DNA of 60,868 bases, from positions 1-60,868 of the forward strand of contig NZ_AJTN02000200.1 of NCBI RefSeq assembly GCF_000305495.1, read 5' to 3'. The position numbers and the translations under genes were made by a program. The DNA comes from Peribacillus psychrosaccharolyticus ATCC 23296 (GTDB lineage: Bacteria > Bacillota > Bacilli > Bacillales > DSM-1321). Positions 1 to 8,504 of the stretch are shown here, in pieces. Positions within the stretch are counted from its first letter, which is position 1; each line of letters opens with the position of its first letter. The notes under the pieces are model-generated. The model ran no database searches. It had not been told where the DNA came from and worked only from the letters and a program-made list of their open reading frames with translations.

Positions 1-1289
1 AACACCCAGTAGAGAGGAAGTCCGATAATCCCAATTCCAATCGATAAAAGGGCATCTGCGGGTTTATCCATTACCGTATTAACCACCAGATAAATGGTTC
101 CAATTACAGCTATAATTGGTGTTAACGGATAAAAAGGAACTTTATACGTCTTCACATCCGGCTGTTTCTTCCTGAGAATAAATACCGCAAAAAACGCTAA
201 TCCATAAAAAGAAAATACCGAGAAAATAGCCATATCTGTGAGCCGATCGGGGTCACTAACAATCATCATAATAACTGCAATGACCATTTGCATGATGGTT
301 GCATTCATTGGTGTCTTGTAAGTCTTATGAACTTTTGAAATTTGTTTGGCTCCAGGTAATAAACCGTTTTGCGCCATGGCAAAAGGAATTCTTGGAAACG
401 TTAATATTTTCCCATTTAAACAACCAAAGATAGAAATTAAAATTCCTATGGTAATTAATTTACCACCAAAGTCCCCAAAGAGAATCGTGGCCGCAGTATT
501 CGCAGCATTAGGACCGAGTTCAATTATTTGTTCTGCTGTAAGTACATGCAGCATAGCTATGTTCACGGACAAGTATGAAACCATAACAATTAAAATCCCA
601 GTAATAATTGCCTTCGGCAGCGTTTTCGAAGGATCTTTCATTTCCCCCGCCATAAAACCGACATTCATCCAGCCATCGTAGGCCCATAGTGTAGCCAAGA
701 TTGCCGCTCCCATGCTAATAGCTGCTGTTGAAGATCCACTCGATACATTTAATACAGGTTGATCTCCCAGAATGATTCCAAATATAGCTATTGCAAATAT
801 CGGAATCAGTTTCGCAACCGTTGAAACGTTTTGGATGATTCCCCCATAACGAGTACCTAGACTATTCACAACACCTAAAAAAATGACCGTTATAATACCC
901 ACGATTGTTGATAATGAGGAATCTAACTGAAAAAAACTAACGAGTAACGAACCAAAATATAACCCTAGGGCTCCCATAACAGCTGGTCCATAAATAACGG
1001 TTTGAACCCATCCGCATATGAATCCCCAGATTCTTCCGTATACTTCTTCCAGGTAAGCATAAAGCCCTCCGGTTTTTGGAATACGCGTACTTACTTCGGC
1101 AATCGTTAACCCGCTGGCAAGGGTTATGAGTCCTCCTATTAACCAAGCTAAGAGTGCTCTCGTTGAGTCACCGCTTGATTCAAGAACAATTCCTGGTTTC
1201 ATAAAAATTCCGGAACCGATGACGGTTCCAACTACTAATGATGTTCCAACAAAAAAGCCAATGTTTTTCTTTAACTGTTCTGTTCCCAA
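1..1289 (-). CDS. steT: APC-family serine/threonine exchanger-like permease (3' end cut by window)
   Basis: Membrane amino-acid transporter of the APC superfamily, most like B. subtilis SteT (YkbA), an amino-acid exchanger. About 429 residues are visible without a stop and the frame runs off the left edge; SteT is about 438 aa, so only the last few residues are missing. The N-terminus carries the APC signature VVGTVIGSGIFMKPG in the first membrane segment, followed by IPKTGGLYAYLEEVYG and further hydrophobic segments. The start is TTG at 1289: a GGGGAGG ribosome binding site lies 5 bases upstream and no ATG is in frame. A second APC permease lies upstream on the same strand but is separated by a hairpin, so this is its own transcription unit. 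The substrate is inferred only from resemblance. Confidence 0.88.
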   Translation of the reverse strand, partial: MGTEQLKKNIGFFVGTSLVVGTVIGSGIFMKPGIVLESSGDSTRALLAWLIGGLITLASGLTIAEVSTRIPKTGGLYAYLEEVYGRIWGFICGWVQTVIYGPAVMGALGLYFGSLLVSFFQLDSSLSTIVGIITVIFLGVVNSLGTRYGGIIQNVSTVAKLIPIFAIAIFGIILGDQPVLNVSSGSSTAAISMGAAILATLWAYDGWMNVGFMAGEMKDPSKTLPKAIITGILIVMVSYLSVNIAMLHVLTAEQIIELGPNAANTAATILFGDFGGKLITIGILISIFGCLNGKILTFPRIPFAMAQNGLLPGAKQISKVHKTYKTPMNATIMQMVIAVIMMIVSDPDRLTDMAIFSVFSFYGLAFFAVFILRKKQPDVKTYKVPFYPLTPIIAVIGTIYLVVNTVMDKPADALLSIGIGIIGLPLYWV

Positions 1290-1330
1290 AGCATCCTCCC
1301 CATAACATATGTATGAATTTAATTAGTGTA

Positions 1331-1339
1331 ATTATAACA
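1331..1339 (-). promoter_or_regulatory. candidate extended -10 promoter of steT
   Basis: On the minus strand the bases read TGTTATAAT, a TGn extended -10 with a perfect TATAAT, about 40 bases upstream of the steT start. No good -35 hexamer stands at 17 bases, which an extended -10 can tolerate. Seen in sequence; promoter activity is inferred. Confidence 0.45.
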
Positions 1340-1407
1340 TGTTTGATATATAAGAATAATTTAATGGTCGGCTTATGGCTGAAAAGTCCTTTTTCAATCC
1401 ACACTGG

Positions 1408-1440
1408 AAAGCCCTGCTTCTTAAAAAGAAGCAGGGCTTT
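1408..1440 (-). terminator. hairpin terminator after the APC permease gene
   Basis: A perfect 15-bp stem (1408-1422 with 1426-1440) with a three-base loop follows the stop of the 1445-2827 gene on the minus strand. The run of T after the stem is short, so termination may be partial. Confidence 0.65.
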
Positions 1441-1444
1441 GTGT

Positions 1445-2827
1445 TTAGTTTAAATGACTATGTTTTTTAGAGTAACTGAAATAAATAATCGACCCTATCA
1501 TCAGCCAAATAAAAAATGAAAGCCAAGTAATCAGCGGCAGACTCAAAGCTAAATAGAGACATAGCAATGCGCTGATGGCCGGTAGAACAGGCACAAAGGG
1601 TACTCGGAAGGATGCTTTCAAATCAGGGTGTTTTTTACGCAGCACGATAATAGCAAGTGACACAAGCGTGAACGCTGCTAATGTCCCCATATTAACCAAA
1701 TGGGCTAGGGTAGTTAAATCTACGAAACCGGCGATTCCAGCTGCTACAAATCCGGTGATCCAGGTATTGATGAACGGCGTCTTAAATTTCGAATTCACTT
1801 TAGCCAATGTTTTAGGCAGCAGGCCATCTCTGCTCATTGCATAAGAAAGGCGCACCTGTGCATATATCAAGGCTAATATTACGGTCGTAATTCCAGCAAC
1901 AGCCCCTACAGATATAATTCCCGCCATGGAATCTTGTCCAACCACACGAAGTGCAAAGGATACAGGATCCGCCACATTTAGATGGGTATAAGAAACCATT
2001 CCTGTCAGCACAGCAGAAACACTTATATACAACACTGTACAGATTAATAAAGAGGTAACTATCCCAATTGGCATATTTCGTTTTGGGTTCTTCACTTCTT
2101 CCGAAGCTGTAGCAATCACATCAAAGCCAATGTAGGCAAAGAATACTGTTGCAGCACTGGTAACAATCCCTTCTAATCCAAATGGAGCAAAGGGGGTCCA
2201 GTTTTCAGGTTTTACATAACTGATTCCAGTAACAATAAACAACAAAATGACTCCTAATTTAATAAATACCATAATGTTATTAAATGTAATGCTTTCCTTA
2301 ACTCCGCGACTGACTAGCGCTGTAATGAACAAAATGATTAATACAGCTGGTAAATTAACCAGTCCCCCTTCTCCCATCCCAGGAGCAGATGCTAACATTT
2401 TTGGCACCTGCATTCCAAAGCCGGCAATAAGTGATTGGAAATAAGCAGACCAACCTGTCGCAACTGCTGAAATGGCCAGAATATATTCCAATATTAGGTC
2501 CCAGCCAATCAAAAAAGCAAAAATTTCCCCTAATGTTGCATAGGTGTATGTATAAACACTACCTGATACCGGTACAGCAGAAGAAAACTCCGCGTAACAA
2601 AAGGCAGCCAGCGCACACGCTATGCCAGCAAGGACAAAGGAAAGCATGATTGCAGGTCCGCCGCTGGTTGCAGCAACTACACCAGTGATAACAAAGATCC
2701 CAGTTCCTATGACACAACCGACACCTAGGAAAATTAAATCAAGTAATCCCATCGAACGATTTAGATCTTTTCGTTGACCCTGAATAAGTAAATCATTTAT
2801 TGATTTTTTTCGAAATATTTGGTTCAT
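1445..2827 (-). CDS. APC-family amino acid permease (YhdG/BcaP or YfnA-like)
   Basis: Membrane amino-acid uptake protein of the cationic/branched-chain transporter branch of the APC superfamily. The 460-aa product starts MNQIFRKKSINDLL, then has the APC signature GVGCVIGTGIFVITG in its first membrane helix, CYAEFSSAVPVSGSVYTYTY, and about 12 hydrophobic segments, with the conserved EEVKNPKRNMPIGI loop in the middle. The ATG at 2827 is chosen over an earlier in-frame start because a CAGGAGGA ribosome binding site sits about 6 bases upstream. Length and sequence resemble B. subtilis YhdG (BcaP) and YfnA. The substrate cannot be fixed from sequence; branched-chain or cationic amino acids are the usual ones. 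Confidence 0.85.
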   Translation of the reverse strand: MNQIFRKKSINDLLIQGQRKDLNRSMGLLDLIFLGVGCVIGTGIFVITGVVAATSGGPAIMLSFVLAGIACALAAFCYAEFSSAVPVSGSVYTYTYATLGEIFAFLIGWDLILEYILAISAVATGWSAYFQSLIAGFGMQVPKMLASAPGMGEGGLVNLPAVLIILFITALVSRGVKESITFNNIMVFIKLGVILLFIVTGISYVKPENWTPFAPFGLEGIVTSAATVFFAYIGFDVIATASEEVKNPKRNMPIGIVTSLLICTVLYISVSAVLTGMVSYTHLNVADPVSFALRVVGQDSMAGIISVGAVAGITTVILALIYAQVRLSYAMSRDGLLPKTLAKVNSKFKTPFINTWITGFVAAGIAGFVDLTTLAHLVNMGTLAAFTLVSLAIIVLRKKHPDLKASFRVPFVPVLPAISALLCLYLALSLPLITWLSFFIWLMIGSIIYFSYSKKHSHLN

Positions 2828-2880
2828 GGGAGTCCTCCTGAGTAAATACAAAAAAATTCTGAATAAAGACATCAAGTAGC

Positions 2881-2909
2881 AGTATATTGTCGATTTTTGT
2901 CGAAGTCAA
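2881..2909 (-). promoter_or_regulatory. sigma-A type promoter of the APC permease gene
   Basis: The minus strand has -35 TTGACT (2909-2904), a 17-base spacer and -10 TATACT (2886-2881). The spacer contains two direct copies of TCGACA whose starts are 10 bases apart, which could be an operator. The promoter lies about 55 bases upstream of the gene start. Confidence 0.7.
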
Positions 2910-3045
2910 GGTTTCTTTAAAAATGGATTGCATATTTTTAATGATCATGTACACATACATATCATGTCTTTTCTATAGTATCTAACAAAATCTAGTATCT
3001 ATTTAGTTATTACACATATTTCTCCGAGAAGTGCCTGCTAACAAT

Positions 3046-3082
3046 AAAACTCTCGTCTCATATGTTATGAGGCGAGAGTTTT
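3046..3082. terminator. hairpin terminator downstream of uppP
   Basis: Inverted repeat with 15-base arms (3046-3060 and 3068-3082), one non-Watson-Crick position and a seven-base loop, bounded by A-rich and T-rich ends. It would end uppP transcription on the minus strand. Confidence 0.7.
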
Positions 3083-3125
3083 TTATAGTCTATTTAAATT
3101 CAAAGCATTTGAACTAACAAGAACC

Positions 3126-3947
3126 TTACCAAACAATAAAGAGAAGGATAATCGCTAGTACGATTCGATAAATGGCAAATGGAGTCAATTTAATTTTTTC
3201 AATCAACTTCAGGAAGTATTTAATACAAAATAACGCAAACACAAATGCACTAATGAAGCCTGCAATGAAAAACGGCATCGCTTCAGGTGTAAAAAAGCTC
3301 CAATATTTAACTACTTTTAAAAGTGTAGCTCCAGCCATAATCGGTACGGCCATGATAAAGGTGAAATCTGCAGCCGCCCGATAACTCATTCCCAGGAGAA
3401 CCCCTCCAGAAATCGTTGAACCTGAACGCGAGAATCCGGGCCATAACGACAAGCATTGAATAAGTCCAACGCCAAGGGCTTGTTTATAGGTAATCTGATC
3501 AACTGTTTCAGTCTTGATTTTTGGATGCAGCTTATCCGCAGCAATCATAAGGAAAGCACCAATAAACAATCCAATTGCGACCGTTTTTACTGAAAAAAGA
3601 TGGTCGTCAATATAATCTTCAAAAGCAAGACCTAGTACTGCTGCTGGAAGTAATCCAACAATGATTTGCAGTAAATTTAGTTTCTTTTGACCTGCAGGGG
3701 CTGAAGAATCCATTTTTTTCAGTCCAAGCAAGTCCATAAAACGGCTCCAAAAAAGAACCACTACAGCAAGAATAGAACCTAACTGAATGATTATCTTAAA
3801 GGCATTGGCAATCTCGTCTCCAAATAACTCATTTGATTTAAATAAAAAGTCGTCGACAATAATCATGTGACCTGTTGACGAAACTGGTGCAAATTCTGTT
3901 AGTCCTTCTACTAATCCAAGGACTATCGCAACAAATATTTCCCACAT
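3126..3947 (-). CDS. uppP: undecaprenyl-diphosphatase
   Basis: Integral membrane phosphatase that converts undecaprenyl diphosphate to the monophosphate, recycling the lipid carrier for peptidoglycan and teichoic acid synthesis. Overexpression of the family gives bacitracin resistance. The 273-aa protein has both family signatures: EGLTEFAPVSSTGHM near residue 14 with the conserved Glu and Ser residues, and PGFSRSGSTISGG near residue 175 with the conserved Arg. Seven or more hydrophobic segments follow the BacA/UppP pattern. GAGGTGGAG precedes the ATG. It stands alone, divergent from the glycerophosphodiesterase gene. Confidence 0.95.
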   Translation of the reverse strand: MWEIFVAIVLGLVEGLTEFAPVSSTGHMIIVDDFLFKSNELFGDEIANAFKIIIQLGSILAVVVLFWSRFMDLLGLKKMDSSAPAGQKKLNLLQIIVGLLPAAVLGLAFEDYIDDHLFSVKTVAIGLFIGAFLMIAADKLHPKIKTETVDQITYKQALGVGLIQCLSLWPGFSRSGSTISGGVLLGMSYRAAADFTFIMAVPIMAGATLLKVVKYWSFFTPEAMPFFIAGFISAFVFALFCIKYFLKLIEKIKLTPFAIYRIVLAIILLFIVW

Positions 3948-4136
3948 CTCTTAACTCCACCTCGTTTTATCTTATTCAGCTCTAATTAACAGTATATTTA
4001 TTATTCCCTTTCTTGCATACGGTCGATTTTACCGTTTGTATAGAAAATTGTCTAAGAAAAAAGGTGAAGTATTACCAAATACCACGTAAAATAGGGGAAA
4101 ATAGCTAGAGATACCTCGTAAAAGGAAGTGAATGGA

Positions 4137-4883
4137 GTGAAAAAAATTAGTGTATATGCTCATCGAGGATCAAGAGGTACACATCCTGAAAACACAATGG
4201 CCGCTTTTGTCGAAGCCGATAGAGTCGGTGCTGACGGCATTGAATTCGATGTCCATCTTACTAAAGACGGCGAACTTGTTATTATTCATGACGAAACACT
4301 TAATCGAACGACTACCTTAACTGGCTTTGTAAAGGATTATAGCGCAGCTGAATTAAGAAAAGCTGACGCCGGGGTGAAGTTCTCACCTGCTTTCTCAGGA
4401 GAGGGGATCCCCTTCCTCTCTGAAGTGTTTGAATGGGCTTCAGCAAATAAACTAATTATGAATGTAGAGTTAAAAAATGATAAGCTGAACTACCCTGCTA
4501 TTGAACAAAAAGTCATATCCTTAATTCGTCACTATCATTTAGAAAGCCGTATTGTGCTTTCCTCCTTTAACCATTCTTCTATTGCAGAAGTTAAACGACT
4601 TGCACCGGACATCGAGCGTGCATTACTATTTGAAGGTCTTCCAGATGATATTGTTAACATTTTATCTGAAAAAAAGGAAGCAGGATTTCATCCAGACGCG
4701 CCTAGTCTAACCAAAGAATTAAACAAGCAGGCACAAGAACTAGGATATGTTGTACGGCCGTGGGTGGCCAATTCAAAGGAGCAGATCCTTAAAATGGCTG
4801 AATTCGGGGTAGATGTGATAATGACTGATTTTCCAGAAGCCGCTATAGACATACTCCAAACTAGAGATTTTGAATCAATGTAA
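4137..4883 (+). CDS. glycerophosphodiester phosphodiesterase, cytoplasmic (YqiK-like)
   Basis: Hydrolyses deacylated phospholipids (glycerophosphodiesters) to glycerol-3-phosphate and an alcohol. The 248-aa protein begins with the GDPD active-site block: AHRG with the catalytic His-Arg, then HPENT with the metal-binding Glu, then EFDVHLTKDGELVIIHD with Glu/Asp metal ligands and the second catalytic His. It ends with the conserved GVDVIMTDFPE loop. There is no signal peptide, so it should act inside the cell. GTG at 4137 is preferred over the in-frame GTG at 4128 because AAGGAA ends 9 bases before it. Confidence 0.9.
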   Translation: MKKISVYAHRGSRGTHPENTMAAFVEADRVGADGIEFDVHLTKDGELVIIHDETLNRTTTLTGFVKDYSAAELRKADAGVKFSPAFSGEGIPFLSEVFEWASANKLIMNVELKNDKLNYPAIEQKVISLIRHYHLESRIVLSSFNHSSIAEVKRLAPDIERALLFEGLPDDIVNILSEKKEAGFHPDAPSLTKELNKQAQELGYVVRPWVANSKEQILKMAEFGVDVIMTDFPEAAIDILQTRDFESM

Positions 4884-4913
4884 AAAAGAAGGGGCATATA
4901 AGCCCCTTCTTTT
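4884..4913. terminator. bidirectional terminator between GDPD gene and ssp
   Basis: A perfect 12-bp stem (4884-4895 with 4902-4913) with a six-base loop and A/T tails on both sides sits between two convergent genes. Confidence 0.85.
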
Positions 4914-4934
4914 ATCCATTTTATTAGGTTTTTA

Positions 4935-5138
4935 TCAACGAGACGATCCGCCTAGTTGTTGTTCAGCCATTTGTACTAAACGCTTAGTGATTTCTCCACC
5001 AACCGATCCGTTTGCACGAGCAGTTGTTTCTGCACCTAAATTCACTCCAAATTCTGAAGCAATTTCATACTTCATTTGTTCTAGTGCTTGTTCTGCTCCT
5101 GGTACTACTAAATCATTGCTGCTGTTGTTATTTGCCAT
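4935..5138 (-). CDS. alpha/beta-type small acid-soluble spore protein (SspB-like)
   Basis: Small protein that coats and protects DNA in the dormant spore and is degraded by the GPR protease on germination. The 67-aa sequence has both family signatures: [13 protein letters not shown], holding the expected GPR cleavage site between Glu and Ile, and [18 protein letters not shown]. It most resembles B. subtilis SspA/SspB. A strong AGGAGGTGAAAG ribosome binding site precedes the ATG. Upstream on the minus strand is CATACAA, a possible sigma-G -10, but no TGAATA box is at the right distance. It diverges from sleL, another spore gene. Confidence 0.95.
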   Translation of the reverse strand: MANNNSSNDLVVPGAEQALEQMKYEIASEFGVNLGAETTARANGSVGGEITKRLVQMAEQQLGGSSR

Positions 5139-5310
5139 ATGTCTTTCACCTCCTCTCTACTATTAATGATTTACTTTTCTCCCCTTTTGTATGTTTGCCA
5201 ATTTATTGAAAGTTGTTTATTCACTTATCATGAATGAAATCTTTTCTCATACATTAATAATGAAGTCTTTTTCTTTATGGCATGCCATCTATAAGAAGGA
5301 GGATATTCCT

Positions 5311-6597
5311 TTGCAAATACATGTTGTTCAACCAAATCAAACGTTGTCAGGTATTGCTTCTACTTATGGAGTCACGGTAGACAGACTGATTGAATCAAAT
5401 AAAATTCCGAATCCAACCAACTTAGTTGTCGGACAAAATATCGTGATCCCCATTGTAGGAAGTTATTATTTCGTTCAGCCAGGAGATTCCCTTTATAGTA
5501 TTGCTCAGAAAGTAAACGTTCCGTATCAAGAGCTAGCGAGAATAAATGGCCTTTCAGAAAATCAACAGCTTTCCGTTGGTTACCGGCTTTATATACCATC
5601 TCGAACAAAAACAACAGCTGAATTTAATGCGTATATTGAGCCGCGCGGATCTAAAGTATCTACGGTCTTAGAGCAAAGCGCTATTGAGAATGCACCGTAC
5701 TTAACTTATTTAGCACCGTTTAGCTTTCAAGCAAAGCGAGACGGTTCTCTTAAAGAGCCGCTCCTAAATAACTTTGCCGAAATTGCTAGAAATAATCGCA
5801 ATGTCTTAATGATGGTTATTACCAATCAGGAAAATGACCAATTTAATGATGAACTCGGACGGATACTGCTTACCGATATGGACATACAAAATAAGTTTGT
5901 TACCACGATTATCAGAACAGCGAAGAAGTATGGATTCAAAGACATTCATTTTGATTTTGAGTATCTTCGTCCTGAGGACCGTACGGCTTATAGTCAATTC
6001 CTTCGAAAAATGAAAACCCGCTTCCAAAAAGAGGGGTGGCTGCTATCCGCCGCCTTAGCTCCAAAAACCAGTGCCGAGCAAAAGGGACGCTGGTACGAAG
6101 CCCATGATTATAAGGCAATTGGCGCAATTGTTGATTTTGTAGTTATAATGACGTATGAATGGGGATACAGCGGAGGGCCCGCACAGGCTGTTTCTCCGAT
6201 TGGTCCGGTTCGGAAGGTATTAGAATATGCCATCACGGAAATGCCCTCTTCCAAGATTCTTATGGGGCAAAATTTATACGGCTACGACTGGACCCTCCCT
6301 TTTGTACAGGGGACGACTGCAAAAGCTGTCAGTCCACAACAAGCCATTGAAACTGCCGCTGACTACCAAGTGACCATTGAATACGATCAAACAGCTCAAG
6401 CGCCCCATTACACATATACAGACAACGATGATAAACAGCATGAAGTATGGTTTGAGGATGCACGTTCCATTCAGGCCAAATTTGACCTTCTTAAAGAATT
6501 AAAACTACGAGGAATGAGTTATTGGAAACTAGGTCTCGCGTTCCCGCAAAATTGGCTCTTAATCAGCGATAACTTTAATGTGCGGAAACGGGCATAA
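5311..6597 (+). CDS. sleL: spore cortex-lytic N-acetylglucosaminidase with two LysM domains (SleL/YaaH)
   Basis: Spore-coat-associated enzyme that breaks down cortex peptidoglycan fragments during germination. The 428-aa protein has two LysM domains (about residues 2-47 and 50-96), which bind peptidoglycan, then a GH18 glycosidase domain. The catalytic signature DIHFDFEYL ends in the proton-donor Glu at residue 217; MTYEWG and the C-terminal MSYWKLG strand also fit GH18. TTG at 5311 is chosen because AAGAAGGAGG lies 8 bases upstream and LysM begins immediately. It has no signal peptide, as is usual for SleL made in the mother cell. Confidence 0.92.
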   Translation: MQIHVVQPNQTLSGIASTYGVTVDRLIESNKIPNPTNLVVGQNIVIPIVGSYYFVQPGDSLYSIAQKVNVPYQELARINGLSENQQLSVGYRLYIPSRTKTTAEFNAYIEPRGSKVSTVLEQSAIENAPYLTYLAPFSFQAKRDGSLKEPLLNNFAEIARNNRNVLMMVITNQENDQFNDELGRILLTDMDIQNKFVTTIIRTAKKYGFKDIHFDFEYLRPEDRTAYSQFLRKMKTRFQKEGWLLSAALAPKTSAEQKGRWYEAHDYKAIGAIVDFVVIMTYEWGYSGGPAQAVSPIGPVRKVLEYAITEMPSSKILMGQNLYGYDWTLPFVQGTTAKAVSPQQAIETAADYQVTIEYDQTAQAPHYTYTDNDDKQHEVWFEDARSIQAKFDLLKELKLRGMSYWKLGLAFPQNWLLISDNFNVRKRA

Positions 6598-6601
6598 ACA
6601 G

Positions 6602-6644
6602 AAAAGCTGTCTCAAAAGGTCCCGAACCTTCGAGAACAGCTTTT
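6602..6644 (+). terminator. terminator after sleL
   Basis: The arms AAAAGCTGT (6602-6610) and ACAGCTTTT (6636-6644) enclose a second pairing of AAGG with CCTT. A T-rich tail follows. Confidence 0.75.
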
Positions 6645-6733
6645 TCTTTTTGAATGCCTGCTTGAACTAAATAAATGACTGCCTTATGAATCCATTTTTT
6701 TTGTACATAATGGAATTAAGGAGTGTGAGAAAC

Positions 6734-7543
6734 ATGCTAAGAGTAAGAGTAAAACAATTTTATGACAGCTATCCACGCTGGCCTCGTCTGGCTCGGCTGC
6801 TCGTGATTATTTGTCTATTTCTGCTGGGATTTGGCACTCTTATTCATCTAGTAGAACCACAAACATTTACGTTCTTTGATGGGATTTGGTGGGCGATAGT
6901 GACTGCTGGGACGATTGGATATGGTGATTTCGTTCCAGTGACGTCTTTGGGCAAAGCAGTTGGAATCGTCCTAATTTTTACTGGAGCTGGAATTGTCGCC
7001 ACTTACTTCGCCTCCATTGCGGCAGTAGCCGCTTCCTCGGAGAAATCCTTTATTGAGGGAAAAAAACCATTCAAGGGTAAAGATCAGTTAATCATTGTAG
7101 GGTGGAATGAACGCTCTCGGTATATTATCGCGGATATGCACGAAAGAGAACCACAGCTGCCTATTGTCTTAATTGATGAATCTTTACCCAGACATCCACT
7201 GCCGCGCACAAACATTCATTTCATCCATGGTCGAGCTGCTGAAGATAACATTTTGTTCAAAGCAAACATTCATGAAGCAAAACAAATTCTAATTACAGCC
7301 GATTTACAGCAAAATGAATTTCACACAGATATGTTTTCAATTCTTACCCTTCTAGCCGTTAAAGGACTGAATCCTGCAATCTATTGTTTAATTGAGATTC
7401 TTACAGAAGAGCAGCGTCTTAACGCCTTAAGAGCCGGAGCAAACGGATTAATTGAAACCAATAAATTCGCCAGTTTTTATATGGTTAAGGCACTTATTAC
7501 CGGTAAAACCGTTTTTGAAGAGGAAGAGCTTCCTTCCAAGTAA
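6734..7543 (+). CDS. yugO: potassium channel protein with RCK (TrkA-N) domain
   Basis: Two-helix potassium channel subunit. The 269-aa protein has a first membrane helix at about residues 21-39, a pore loop with the potassium selectivity filter TIGYGD at 60-65, and a second helix at about 72-94. A cytoplasmic RCK/TrkA-N Rossmann domain begins LIIVGWNERSRYII and would bind a nucleotide or ligand that gates the channel. ATG at 6734 follows AAGGAGTGTG. In B. subtilis yugO takes part in electrical signalling in biofilms (family knowledge). It converges on yugN, as in B. subtilis. Confidence 0.92.
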   Translation: MLRVRVKQFYDSYPRWPRLARLLVIICLFLLGFGTLIHLVEPQTFTFFDGIWWAIVTAGTIGYGDFVPVTSLGKAVGIVLIFTGAGIVATYFASIAAVAASSEKSFIEGKKPFKGKDQLIIVGWNERSRYIIADMHEREPQLPIVLIDESLPRHPLPRTNIHFIHGRAAEDNILFKANIHEAKQILITADLQQNEFHTDMFSILTLLAVKGLNPAIYCLIEILTEEQRLNALRAGANGLIETNKFASFYMVKALITGKTVFEEEELPSK

Positions 7544-7548
7544 AAAAA

Positions 7549-7566
7549 CCTTCTCCATAGAGAAGG
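7549..7566 (-). terminator. terminator for yugN
   Basis: On the minus strand CCTTCTC pairs with GAGAAGG across a four-base loop and is followed directly by seven T. The T run overlaps the stop codon of the convergent yugO gene. Confidence 0.8.
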
Positions 7567-7605
7567 CTTACCCAAGGGGCTCTTTTTTTTACAAGAATGG
7601 ATCTA

Positions 7606-8007
7606 TTATAAGAGTAACTTTTCTACCTCATGTAAATGAGCTTGACCAAGAGAGATATAGTCTTCAGGAAATTCTCCATCCTTATCCTTCGGTTCAGCAA
7701 ACTGGTTAAAAGCAGCAGTTACATTCCCGATATTTCCTTCTGGATCGACACTATCCTGATAGACATGAGACAATAAGAAGGGTTGCTGCAGTTCAACGAC
7801 TGCACCCGCCGAGTCAAGCTCGCTGTTTACAGCTTTAAATGGCAATCGCAAAAACAGATACCCCTCTTTATCATCCATTTTATAATCAAAAGACCCATGT
7901 TCATAATCCCAATTGCCGCCAATTGAATACCCCAGCGGTTTCAGCTTACGTTCTAACTCAAACAAGGAAAAAGTCATACCTGAAAGTGAAGAAGACAACT
8001 CAATCAT
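7606..8007 (-). CDS. yugN: YugN-like family protein
   Basis: A 133-aa soluble protein that matches the YugN family, which is found in Bacillales and has no known function. It has no signal peptide, membrane segment or cysteine. Recognisable blocks are LKPLGYSIGGNWDYEHGSFD and LRLPFKAV near the middle. It lies between yugO and pgi, the same position as in B. subtilis, and ends in a strong terminator. Confidence 0.85.
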   Translation of the reverse strand: MIELSSSLSGMTFSLFELERKLKPLGYSIGGNWDYEHGSFDYKMDDKEGYLFLRLPFKAVNSELDSAGAVVELQQPFLLSHVYQDSVDPEGNIGNVTAAFNQFAEPKDKDGEFPEDYISLGQAHLHEVEKLLL

Positions 8008-8025
8008 TCAAACATCTCCTTTTTT

Positions 8026-8388
8026 CTACTTTAGGTTAGCTTTACCCACACCCGATAAATCATCCGAAGAAAACGACTGTCTTCCAAATAAAGCAGCAGC
8101 TTTTGAACTAATTTCTATCGTGTCAGTCTGGTTAGCTGTATTCGTTTGTTTTTGGTCATTCTTTTGCTGGTTCTCGAGCTGTTGCATTTTCATAGTAATC
8201 TGCTGTATCTGAACCTGCAGTTGTTCAACCTCTTTTTGCTTTGTTTCGTCATCCTTATCACTTTGGTTTATTTTCTCAATTTCTGCTTGAAGTTTCGATA
8301 TTTGCTTTTCTAATTGTGACGACGAAGTTGATGTTTGGCTGGCGGCACCACTGACGGACGCACTCGATAATGTAGAACTGATTTGCAT
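8026..8388 (-). CDS. FlxA-like coiled-coil protein
   Basis: A 120-aa protein with a Ser/Thr-rich head and then a long heptad-type coiled coil (about residues 24-80, with repeated LQAEIEKI and QQITMKMQQLEN patterns), a Gln/Asn-rich stretch and a polar tail. This matches the FlxA-like family, linked by name to E. coli FlxA but of unknown function. ATG at 8388 is chosen because CAGGAGAC lies just upstream; the frame is open to 8481 but that part has no ribosome binding site. It sits between yugN and pgi. Confidence 0.65.
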   Translation of the reverse strand: MQISSTLSSASVSGAASQTSTSSSQLEKQISKLQAEIEKINQSDKDDETKQKEVEQLQVQIQQITMKMQQLENQQKNDQKQTNTANQTDTIEISSKAAALFGRQSFSSDDLSGVGKANLK

Positions 8389-8465
8389 AGTACTCGTCTC
8401 CTGTTCCTCTAAGTTAAGTAAAAAGTAACTATAAAGGATAAATATTACCAAGTTATGAACAAAAA

Positions 8466-8494
8466 AAATCCGGAGCAGCATAGCCGCTCCGGAT
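8466..8494 (-). terminator. terminator after pgi
   Basis: A 10-bp perfect stem AATCCGGAGC/GCTCCGGATT with a nine-base loop is followed on the minus strand by seven T. It lies just past the pgi stop and ahead of the FlxA-like gene. Confidence 0.85.
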
Positions 8495-8504
8495 TCATTT
8501 ACTA

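Noticed and set aside
346-681. Plus-strand open frame inside the steT region
   Set aside because: It is antisense to a clear permease frame, with no ribosome binding site and no protein-like sequence.
5139-5200. Sigma-G promoter of the ssp gene
   Set aside because: CATACAA is present but the only TGAATA is about 24 bases away instead of 17-18, so the pair is not convincing.
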